A stretch of 64,000 bases of DNA from Paralvinella palmiformis (lineage: Eukaryota > Annelida > Polychaeta > Terebellida > Alvinellidae), in assembly GCA_025642065.1 (NCBI GenBank), contig JAODUP010000411.1, positions 205,001 through 269,000 of the forward strand, given 5' to 3'. Positions 37,674 through 47,255 of this stretch are shown piece after piece. The notes below the pieces were generated by a model. The model was not told where the DNA came from. It searched no databases and saw only the letters and a list, made by a program, of their open reading frames with translations. The first letter of the stretch is position 1. The number at the start of each line of letters is the position of its first letter. The position numbers were made by a program, and so were the translations under genes.

Positions 37674-37675
37674 CA
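37611..37675. repeat. (CA)n tract at the left edge of the U2-specific insert
   Basis: In U1 the matching (CA) tract (24,030-24,062) runs straight into the (CT)-rich start of block c. In U2 that continuation is found only at 42,605, so the 4.9 kb between is inserted in, or lost from, this microsatellite. Confidence 0.8.
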
Positions 37676-37944
37676 CAAAAACCATAGAATTTGTATGTTA
37701 ATTATTTGACACTCCAGCAAATATTACAAGGCATATTATGCTGCGGTTGAGAAAGTTCCGTTTTCAATGCGTTTTCTTTTAATAGTAATTAAGATAAACA
37801 GTTTTAATAGTAGTCGCTTCATTACGCCTGCCCGTTGTAAAAACTGATCTTTGAAGACAGTGACAATTGGGTTATATGGTTTATATAGTATTGCTTTGAA
37901 GAAAGATACAGCAATTAAAAATAGCTATAAATAGGGCTGCTTAG

Positions 37945-38070
37945 ATAATTAATCTAAACATTCTCACTACTGCCGTGATCTGAATTGGGTGTTTCTAAAA
38001 TCCCCAAACCCCCCAAAGGGGCCCCGTTAAAAAAGGTTAATTCGCCTTTTTTTGGTTTTTGCCCTTTTTT

Positions 38071-38107
<37 letters not shown>

Positions 38108-38388
38108 CTTTTAGGGGGAAAAAAATTGGTTTTTTTTTTAAAAAAACAATTTTTTTCACAAAAAAAAAAGTCCTTTCCCGCCCCAAGGGAAAAAAAGTCC
38201 GGCCAAAAAAAAATTTTGGAAAAAAAATTCAAAAAAATTTTTCCCCTGAAAGGGGCCACCTTTTTTTTGGGATGTATCCCCAAGGGGGGGAAAAAAGAAA
38301 AATTTTCTCCCCTTTGGGGGGCCTGGTTGCCCTTTTTTTTTTTTTTTTTTTTTTTTATAACCAAAAAACCCCCCGCCCCCCAAAAAAA

Positions 38389-38468
<80 letters not shown>

Positions 38469-38500
38469 CACACACACACGCACGACGCACAATAAAGCGG
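37945..38500. repeat. Repeat R head, homopolymer-run tract and (CA)n
   Basis: The R head (attctcactactgccgtgat) at 37,958 matches 3,018. From 37,996 to 38,392 nearly every base belongs to a homopolymer run of 3-37 bases (for example C x37 at about 38,070 and T x25 near 38,332). Then (CA) runs to about 38,480. The pattern is that of an unreliable consensus; the frames across it (148-234 residues) should be ignored. Confidence 0.75.
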
Positions 38501-38574
38501 CTTAATAAACTTCATAACTCAGGCGTATTTGAACATTCATTACTTCTGAACGAAAGGGCTTTAAATAGCGCATA

Positions 38575-39798
38575 CTATTCAGAGGCGATGACTAATTCAT
38601 TAAAATGTTGTGAATATCGTTCAGACCACTTCTTTGAATCCGTATCTGTGTGTAATTGTGCTACGAGTGGCATGAGTCGTTTCCACTGATTGGCTTGATA
38701 ACAGTTCTTCAGTATGTGAGAGTCGATAGCTCTGCTTATGTCGATGGGAGCTTTTGGCCAGTTGGCTCTATCTATGCGATCTGCTCCGAACTGTCTCTGA
38801 TAGACGTATATTCTTTGTGTACCCTTACGGTTATTTAGTCTCCACTGGTGTAGACGTAAACTAATCATGACTTGATCAATTCCCCATCCGCGACCTCCAT
38901 GGGTGACGTTATCACGGAACGAGTCGCCGAAATAGTTTACTATCTCGTCTGTTGTATTGGGCATGGGCAATGATCCAGATTGTGTCATTATGTCGTACCA
39001 AGTTCTTATGCTCATGCCGACATAGGAAAGTGGAGCGTGAATCGCTACTAAGTTGCCACGGTGAATTTTGCCGATGTTACCATGTAAAATGTCCATTCCT
39101 GGTGGAAGCACAAAGAAGTCCTTAGCAATTGGCCATATATCGGCATCTGCCGTTATTAGGTAGATATCCCGCATGGTAGCATCATTTTTATCGTAATTAA
39201 GCAGAGATGCCGCAAATAATCTGGACACCTGGCTGATACTTGTCGCCTTACAAGCTGGCACATTTTTAAGCACTATTACCACGATGTGGTCCTCATCGGT
39301 CAGGGTATCCATCAAGTACTGTATCCAACGTTGTTGTTTGTGCTGCTGAGGATCGCCAACAATAATGATAATGCTGTCGAAACCAATCCTCTTCCAAGCC
39401 ATTGCTGTCAGTGGAAGATCAAATGCATAGTTTGTGGATACACGATCATGAATGGATGAGCCGAATACTGCATATTTTCTTCCAGATTTAATTCTGCCAT
39501 ATTGTATCGTCTCGTTCTTTATACCTGAATATCGATCTCGAGGTGCATCCTTGCAATGATAATATCCAGGTGTCTCATTCGGCTTAAGGCGATTCAAATA
39601 ATGATGGAATATTAGTTCAAAACTTACACAAACCAAAATGGCCGCAACGATGAAATATCTAAACTGCATCCTGCACGATGTTCCTTTTTTTCCAGAGCAT
39701 TGAACACATGCAGTTGTATTCGGGCACGCGTGAATATGCGTTTTCGTGCTCGTGTTCCAACCAATAGACATGCGTGGAGCAATTATTTGCCAGAACAA
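38575..39798 (-). CDS. Putative type II membrane glycosyltransferase-like protein, single exon
   Basis: 407-residue intronless frame, ATG at 39,796-39,798 and TAG at 38,575-38,577. Layout: cysteine-containing N-terminus (1-43), one transmembrane segment at about 48-65 (FIVAAILVCVSFELIF), a short stem, then a globular domain. In that domain KYAVFGSSIHDR (109-119), ITADADIWPI (215-224, DxD at 218-220) and GGRGWGIDQ (301-309) fit a GT-A glycosyltransferase: a nucleotide-sugar/metal DxD and a later acidic WGxD. Sequons at N74, N95, N281 and N297 all lie on the lumenal side. A Golgi type II enzyme is therefore likely; donor and acceptor are unknown and I cannot name the family. Met44 (39,669) directly before the membrane segment is an alternative start giving a more usual short cytoplasmic tail. 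The frame is intact over 1.2 kb, so it is probably functional or recently so. It lies within the U2-specific segment. Confidence 0.8.
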   Translation of the reverse strand: MFWQIIAPRMSIGWNTSTKTHIHACPNTTACVQCSGKKGTSCRMQFRYFIVAAILVCVSFELIFHHYLNRLKPNETPGYYHCKDAPRDRYSGIKNETIQYGRIKSGRKYAVFGSSIHDRVSTNYAFDLPLTAMAWKRIGFDSIIIIVGDPQQHKQQRWIQYLMDTLTDEDHIVVIVLKNVPACKATSISQVSRLFAASLLNYDKNDATMRDIYLITADADIWPIAKDFFVLPPGMDILHGNIGKIHRGNLVAIHAPLSYVGMSIRTWYDIMTQSGSLPMPNTTDEIVNYFGDSFRDNVTHGGRGWGIDQVMISLRLHQWRLNNRKGTQRIYVYQRQFGADRIDRANWPKAPIDISRAIDSHILKNCYQANQWKRLMPLVAQLHTDTDSKKWSERYSQHFNELVIASE

Positions 39799-39861
39799 AA
39801 ATAACCCTCGGTCTATACTAGCATGCGGCGTTTTGTATTGCGTCGAAACTTGTTGATGTTG

Positions 39862-39893
39862 CCAGAGAAGTTGTATTTATACACGTTCTCTGG
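39862..39893 (-). promoter_or_regulatory. TATA box inside a perfect 8-bp inverted repeat
   Basis: On the minus strand tataaata (39,874-39,881) lies 76 bases upstream of the first ATG of the glycosyltransferase-like gene. Initiation about 30 bases downstream of it would leave a 5' leader of about 45 bases, which favours the first ATG being in the transcript. The TATA box is framed by ccagagaa and its exact complement ttctctgg, so it sits in the loop of a potential stem. The TATA match and the palindrome are seen; function is inferred. Confidence 0.5.
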
Positions 39894-40307
39894 TGTTGTT
39901 ATTGGCAAGGTCTTCTACCTACAGTAATCATAAAGAATTAATTGTTACCATTGTTATGGAGCATGCGCGAGAGTTAGTATGAACAAACTACATTTGGAAT
40001 GACCAAACGTTCAAAGTGGCAGGTCTGTTGTCAGTGGTCGGCATTTCATTTATTTGATTAGCTTAATTGGCATTTGCAGGTACATGGACCGTTAATATTT
40101 TCTTAATTTGACCGCTCGCATTGATATAGACAGCATTTATCAAACATTACAGTATTAATTATATTAAAATGCGTTAAAATAATTACCACAACAAGATTTA
40201 GTAATGGTAGTAAATTATGTTGTGTTAGGAAAATCCGCAGCTGTTCTCACTGTTTGTAGAGTTGTTTCTCAGTTGTTTTGTAATTAATGTGTAACGTCGA
40301 TGGATGT

Positions 40308-40431
40308 AATTGTAAATATTACTCATCTGACTTTCAGAATATTAAAAAAATAAGGATAAAATTTATCATATGAAACTGAATTGTAAATATTACTCATCTG
40401 ACTTTCAGAATATTAAAAAAATAAGGATAAA
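40308..40431. repeat. 71-bp tandem duplication
   Basis: The segment aattgtaaatattactcatc through ataaggataaa occurs twice, starting at 40,308 and 40,379. The copies are identical over their first 50 or so bases. The second copy then passes into (TA)n. Confidence 0.85.
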
Positions 40432-40576
40432 TATATATATATATATATATATATTGATAATATTGTGTTAATGTTAATAGTGTGTATATATATATATAAA
40501 TATATATATATATGTGTGTGTGTGTATGTGTGTGTGTTGTGTTGTTGCCGCCCCTCTCTCTCTCTCTCTCTCTCTT

Positions 40577-40636
<60 letters not shown>
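40432..40636. repeat. (TA)n, (GT)n, (CT)n, (TA)n cluster
   Basis: Several short perfect dinucleotide tracts in a row. The longest is (TA) at 40,583-40,636. Not coding. Confidence 0.95.
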
Positions 40637-40638
<2 letters not shown>

Positions 40639-42600
40639 ATGGGTATTAAGTTGCGGACATATTGTGAGTAATAATGTATCAATCTTATAGGGAGATTATT
40701 TATTGTATAGCTTCATATATTATAATCCACACCCGTCATTCACAGTATTGGAGATCTGCCTGAAATCTGCTGTTTTCGACTTTAATTTTAGATCTCACCA
40801 CAGCTAACTGCATATATTAAGGGACGCTAACTTAGGCGTGAATGAACGTTTACTAAGTGATGAGGATTAGCTGTTACCTTTGAGTAAATTATAGTATTTA
40901 TTCAGGATTAAGGTGATATTTTGTTCTAGCCCAGTAATGATCCATTGTACAGTATATATGTAGTGTACACAACACAACATTGTTATGCGTTCAACTGAAA
41001 CTGTTATGTTGGTTGGCGCGCCGAGAACCCATAAAAGGCATAACATTTCACCCTGATCAGACAACAACTTGGCGACGCCGAACCACAGTCACTAGTCACA
41101 AATCAATTATCCCATCATGTATTCGGTAGATGGCGCCGCTACATAATGGCATCATTGATCTGTGACAAGCGACTGTGCACAGAACCTATTTGACTTATGT
41201 CAGTACAGTTAATATAGGTATGATTTGTTTAGCTATTAGATCCCAGAATGGAGCTGAGACCAGCATCTGTGCTGTCTTAATGTTTCTAGGTATAGGACTT
41301 TAGCGGACTTAATTTCCCTTAACTTTTAATGGAAAATATTAAACAAAGATTTTATCTAATAACTTGTCGTCAACTTGAAAGAAACACCAACTTTGCTTTG
41401 TTTCGGTAATATATGCATATTGTACAACGATTACATCGGTCGAGAACAATATAAATATTGTTTTAATTGTTTATCCTATTTATTTTCAACGAAATATATA
41501 CGAGTTTTTTAACCATGTAGTTATCATCAATGTATTAAAACATATAATATTTATGTTTAGGAATAGTTATTTTTTAGTTTTGGTAAATATTTAATGTCAT
41601 ATATTTCCTATACAATAGAAAATACTTCGCACACAACATCCATTTATGTCAAGACAAACCCAGATTTCTCTACAAGTTTTAATATTATAGTTTTCCATCT
41701 GATTCATAAAGCTCGAAAAATATTGTACATGTCTATCTTTGTGGTAATTTCGTTAACCTCACTACAACAAAACACCAAAGTGAATTCACCCACACGGTCG
41801 TGATACTGATACATAATAGGATAAAGTTTTAAAAAGCAGCACATCCTATACTGATACGTATTTCTTATTTGGCATAGATTTGATGAAATAATTAATTTCG
41901 AAACTGTAAACCTCTGTAGCCATCTTCTGAAGATATGCAATCAAATACCTTTTGTTGGGAATATAGCGAAACGTCTGCAACTCGCGATAAATTATTTATT
42001 TATAGAACAGGAAGAGAACACAGTGAAAACAGTTAGCAATATGCAATTCAGAAATTATCAACTACCGATCAGCTGTGAAGCGCGATTATTAACATATCAC
42101 ATATAGCTAATAACGTTGCTGTCATGGTAACTGTGGTTCGAGAATATCCACGTTTCAACTAATTGGAATTGAAAATGTTGGAATTGAATTGAAATTAACA
42201 AATTTGATGTTGAATTGGAATTAACAAAATGGAATTGTAGTTATGTCATGTGGTAGGCCTTTTAATTATCGCGACCCGATAATGACTATAATATGTTCCG
42301 GGTATTGTAGGGAACACACATTTTCACTGACTCTTAGATGATTTTTAAGTATATTTGGTGAGCAATTTCCAGATTAAACCCTGATTCTCCCCTCTCAGTT
42401 GTTCAGTTTTATAATATAAATTTATCTCTTATTAATACGATTTTTCTGTCTATTTTTGTAGGAGAAGCTATGAAATGATTCAAATAGCACAGAAACAGAG
42501 ACCTGTCCGGCAACTGGCAATCGTCTGATTTCTGCACCCAGGAGAGCACAGACTGACGACAAAAAATAATAAATCGAAATTTTATTTTATACATTTAGCT
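40637..42600. other. No gene seen; rest of the U2-specific segment
   Basis: Unique AT-rich DNA upstream of the glycosyltransferase-like gene. A ggtagatggcgcc at 41,125 partly resembles the CTCF core. No exons supported. A run of related gaattgaaat words at 42,160-42,240 is a short imperfect local repeat. Confidence 0.45.
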
Positions 42601-42832
42601 GATCAGTGCACACACATACACACATCCGCACACACGCACACGCACACACACGCACACGCACTCTCTCCTCTCTCTTTATCTCGCCCTGTCTTTACTAAAA
42701 GCTGACAATAACAATCCAATACAAAATATTTACAAGCGTGATTAATTTGTCACTAATTATATCTATTTATAGACTACCACCAGCTACCATGAATAGAATT
42801 ACTAGAATATTACGTTGATGACATGCTAGGTT

Positions 42833-42835
<3 letters not shown>

Positions 42836-42884
<49 letters not shown>
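42836..42884. repeat. (TA)n microsatellite in U2
   Basis: Orthologous in position to the (TA) tract at 24,382 in U1. LINE F4 begins directly after it. Confidence 0.9.
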
Positions 42885-42889
<5 letters not shown>

Positions 42890-42890
<1 letters not shown>

Positions 42891-43955
42891 TTTTTATTTA
42901 TTTCATTCATCCCCTGTTTCTGAGGAAATATAAATCACAGAATTCCATATTCATACAAATAAAATGTAACAAAAGATGTTTATGACGAGGAAGAAATAAT
43001 CATATATAAAATTATTCCGTCTGCTAAATCATCACCATATACGGTGAAACATTAATAACAAAATATAATTAATATTACACATATAGCATCGGATATAATG
43101 CAACATGTTGAACTTTTACTATTAAAAACTCGGAATGCCTTAATAACAAGTTTAGCAAAAAAGTGCTCATCTGAGTAAGAATTGCACAATTCTCCAAACT
43201 AGGGTAACAGGAATTAAAATACCCTTTGCAGCATACAAAGACATAAAATGACATACTATTTCGAAATTCATAATATTTGCGTAATGTGTGGCAAAAGAAG
43301 CCGGATCTAACTTTGAATTAGATAAAGTTTTCTTTGAATTTCCTATCGATTTCCAGAATGATAAAAATTTCTTTTTCTGAAAAAGGTTATTAAAAGCAGA
43401 GAATTTATTTGTTAAAACATTAGCCATGCACTTTCTGGAATAGCTACCAAACATACGCTTTATGTCTTTATAGCAATCAAATATGGCATATGATCTTGGC
43501 CTACCATATTCACCCCACAATCTGCACAAGAATTGTTTCTTATTTCTCAGATCACTGAGCTCTGGGCACCAATACGGTTTTGGCATAAAGTGTTTGTCGG
43601 ACACACAGCCCGCTTCTGATGCGGACGAATGAAATGCTATATTAACGTCACATATATATTTGTAGATCTGTTTGGGAATTCATGTCCGATATATAACTAC
43701 TTAGTTTCTTCTCTAGAACAAACTTAGACATTACATTGTGATAGTTTATTACCCAATTAGCGGGACAATGTGTATCGTAATTAATACCTCTTTGTGTAGC
43801 ACAATCGTCAGTGGAATGATTGTCCATGGATGGAATTAACATTAGTGTGCAGATTGGCAGATGATCACTAACATTTTCCAAAACATGATCGAGAATGAGA
43901 CAACTTGTGATGGAGGCACTAACGAACTCGGTGTATACATTTCCCTTTTGAAAAA
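42890..43955 (-). mobile_element. LINE family F4 fragment, endonuclease end and linker
   Basis: Minus-strand remnant. ENVSDHLPIC (43,850-43,881) is the conserved SDHLP end of an APE-type endonuclease. Linker KPYWCPELSDLRNKKQF, FDCYKDIKRMF and KKKFLSFWKSIGNS follow at 43,320-43,590. The reverse transcriptase is missing. Not present at this place in U1, so inserted in U2 only. The same superfamily may account for the RT remnant at 61,840. Confidence 0.75.
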
Positions 43956-44104
43956 AATATGTATATCTCGCTTGAAGGATGAAATATTTCCTCTTTCCCT
44001 TAACTGATCATAGGATATCAGATAAATGAATCCCGAAAGGGTTTCCGTAGTACGGTTCGATAAGATCATTGTAACTATCGTGACTTTTGTTGTGAGGAGT
44101 GGTT

Positions 44105-45630
44105 CACAATATGATCGAGCTCAATGGCGCACCGAGAAGAGGGGTTAGGTAAACTGACAGTTCAGGTAAAATTGAAGGTTCATCAACAAATGATCGGATG
44201 AAGTGGAAAATTAGGAAGGATAAGCAAATCTGAAAAGGTGAGTTTCTAAATAGTGACGGAATGAAACTACGCTATTTGATGACTTAACATGCCCAGGAAG
44301 TTAATTTCAAAGAGTAGGGACAGCAATTGAAAAATCACGAGTCGCAGCATGAGTTTTAATCTAAGGAATAGACATCAAGTTAAAAACATGAACGGAGCTC
44401 TTCTGGGCTTTCGTGCTAGAGAAAGCGTGGAAAATGGATTGGAATGTTTTTTTTAGAGCAAAGGGTTTGATAGGCAACGGTACTAAGTCTGAAAATTAGG
44501 CGATATTGAACAAGGAGTCTATGAAGAGATTTCAGGAGTGGGACAGAATGGAAAAACCGATGAGACCGTGCGACAACCCTAGCTAAGTAGTTCTTAACAC
44601 ACTAAAGTTATAGAATAGCCTTATATGCGCTGTTATAAGGAAGAGAGTTGCAGTAATAAATCATACTAGTAATGAATGCTGCAGCAATGATTTTGGCAAC
44701 TGAGAGATAAATACAATGACGAATACGGCGAAGATCGCGAATATGGCAGAAGCGGGAACGAGATGTTGGAAAACTATGTTTTCTGAAATTTAAATCGGTA
44801 TCAAATGTAACACCAAGATTACGTAGAGTGTTTGATGGTGTGATGGTGTGTTTAAGGATGGACACGGGGAAGAAATGAGTAAGTTTGATGCATTGTTTGG
44901 ATATACCATTGATGATTATGTTTGTTTTGTAAACATTGAGTCAAAGTCTTTTGTTTTTCATCCAGCCAGAGATATCACTGAGATATTCCCCTAGCTATGT
45001 AAGAGAAGGCTCTGTGTCTTCTATAGATAAAGATGCATATACTTTGGGGTAATCTACATATAAATGCTAATCTAAGTAATATGAATAACAGACCTTGGCG
45101 GCGTGGTGACATGTTTAAAAAGTCAGAAGGGAATACCCCGGAGCTTTGTGACTAAATTTATTTTTTACAGAAATGTATGGATAGGATAAAATTCACAGAA
45201 TGTATTAGGGGATAATAAAATCAGTTTAACAACTTCAGTTAGTGAGGCTGGTTTAAACACTGTGCAAGGATGTTGTACAACTGGAAAATCAATATTACAA
45301 CTAGAAGCACAATCTGGAAATGAAGCATGAATTTGGGTAATCTTATCCTTGAAATGTTTGGAAAAATAATTGCAGAGTGAATTAGTTGAATAATGAGCGG
45401 GCAGAGAAACAGAAGCCTTTCTATGGAAAGTCCTATTTATACAGTTCCAGAGTTGACGAGGATTGTCAGAGCTGTTGGAGATCATATTTCTGTAAAAGTC
45501 AGATTTAGATTTATTCATGAGTCTATTGCAGAAACAGCACTGTTTAGTATTTCTAGACTTTTTCAGTTTTGTGGATGATTTTCTCAATATGCGTTCTAAA
45601 TATCGGCGACGCACTTCGGCATTAATAATT
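44105..45630 (-). mobile_element. LINE family F3, minus-strand copy in U2
   Basis: From right to left: linker region at 45,165-45,614 (FCNRLMNKSKSDFYRNMI, NPRQLWNCINRTFHRK, VFKPASLTEVVKLILLSP), then RT end at 44,608-44,865 (TLRNLGVTFDTDLNFRKH, CHIRDLRRIRHCI, YYCNSLPYN), then tail. KVFKPASLTEVAK-type and NLGV-type strings are shared with the plus-strand copy at 33,560, so they are one family. Absent from U1, where block d is continuous at about 24,650, so the insertion is specific to U2. Confidence 0.85.
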
Positions 45631-46192
45631 TAAGGGAACATACACTGAGATATATTAACAATGACGCTGATACTGAGCTGAAGATATACTGGCGGTTCAC
45701 GGAGATGTCAAAATGTCGCCACATTTTAATGAAGGTGACCACACACACACTGATAAAAATAGAATGAAGGTAAATGTATTATCAACTTTCGTCGTTAATG
45801 ACCAATTTATTGCCGCATTCCTGTATCAAGGAAGAGACGGATAAGGCATTATTTGATGTGATTGTATCTGAGTGTTTATTTATAACTCTAATGTCAAGAG
45901 CATTGATATTGATATTCGAGTTGGTCACTTCCGAATTATTTACAAATACGTAGAGCTTAAGGAACTTTGGTTCATTAAAATTATAACATTTGTAAGAGAA
46001 CAGAAACTAAGTTTATGCAATTTACCTGAGAGTAATTAGACTAAATTATAATTTATTAAATAAATAAAGGACTGGATTCCAAATAATTCTTTACTTGTAC
46101 ATACCCCCCTCCAGGAGGAGGCCTTAGCTATAAATTTGGTATAAGATAACTTTATCGGATCATCAAGGAATCCCTATTGAGTTAAACAATAT

Positions 46193-46205
46193 CCACTAGA
46201 TGGCG
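46193..46205 (+). promoter_or_regulatory. CTCF-core-like motif in U2
   Basis: ccactagatggcg fits CCASYAGRKGGCR and is at the place matching the U1 motif at 25,199. The flanks have diverged more than the motif (aaaatccactagg against caatatccactag). Confidence 0.4.
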
Positions 46206-46404
46206 CGGTTTAGAAACATGTGACTTGAAAAGGTTTTAACTGACTGTCTTAATCACAAAGAGAAGGATGATAATATGTCACTGTTCATCATGTCGCTAGC
46301 TGTACAAAATATAAATGTTGTTGTTTTATAGTCAACATTCAGTACACATTATCTAACATGGGGTAGCTAGTATCAAAAAGTAATCATAACGGGAGTCGAA
46401 ATCA

Positions 46405-46618
46405 TGTCTTTGAAGACTGTGATCATCCGCGATAGTAGTTCAGCAACACACCTTTAATATTTATTGGGTGCGATATCCTGTAGGATTAACAACAAATCTG
46501 TTGACAAACACTGTCTTTGAAGACTGTGATCATCCGCGATAGTAGTTCAGCAACACACCTTTAATATTTATTGGGTGCGATATCCTGTAGGATTAACAAC
46601 CAATCTGTTGACAAACTC
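46405..46618. repeat. 107-bp near-identical tandem duplication
   Basis: Two copies, 46,405-46,511 and 46,512-46,618, start tgtctttgaagactgtgatc and differ at about two positions. U1 and U3 have a single copy here (about 25,440 and 53,385), so this is a recent local event in U2. Confidence 0.9.
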
Positions 46619-47255
46619 TGGATACAATAGTGCAGTAGATCTCTCTAGTCAGATTAGATAGACATATTCATCATCGTGACTGAATTAGAAACAGTCCCCA
46701 TGTTCACTTTTCACAAATTGCTTATAGTTAAATGAGACCCACCGAGACTGTATATTCCTACACAGAGCTAACTTGACATAGTCCTCGGTTACATGGAGTT
46801 GTCATATATTGTATTACCGCACTAAACATAACTAGGTATAACTTGGCTGATAGACACCTTCCTCCTGATATAACATGTGCATGATCTGAGTTATGTAGCA
46901 TAAACACAAATGGATCTAGGCAACAAATTCCCGACATTTTCTAATAGCGTACTAGTTGGCGTTTGCACTCAGATAGACACCAACTCTTGTTAGTGACGTC
47001 TCGCGGGGTTCAACTGATATCAATCACATTTGGCAACGAACCTCTTGTATCAGAATTGAATTATGTCTAGAGGTTGTTATATCTTTTAGTTGGCCTTATT
47101 GCTCTGAGGGATTATTTATCCCGTTAAGCATATTCAATGCACGTACAAAAAAAAATGACCAGAATGTGGGAGTAGTTCACATTTCTAACCGCAAATATAT
47201 ATACTAAGATCCTTTACTATCCAGGAACGGAATTAAAAATATGGCGAGCAACTGA

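Noticed and set aside
37954..38515. Frames of 119-234 residues with poly-Pro, poly-Phe and poly-Lys
   Set aside because: They lie in the homopolymer-run block, which is probably a sequence artefact.
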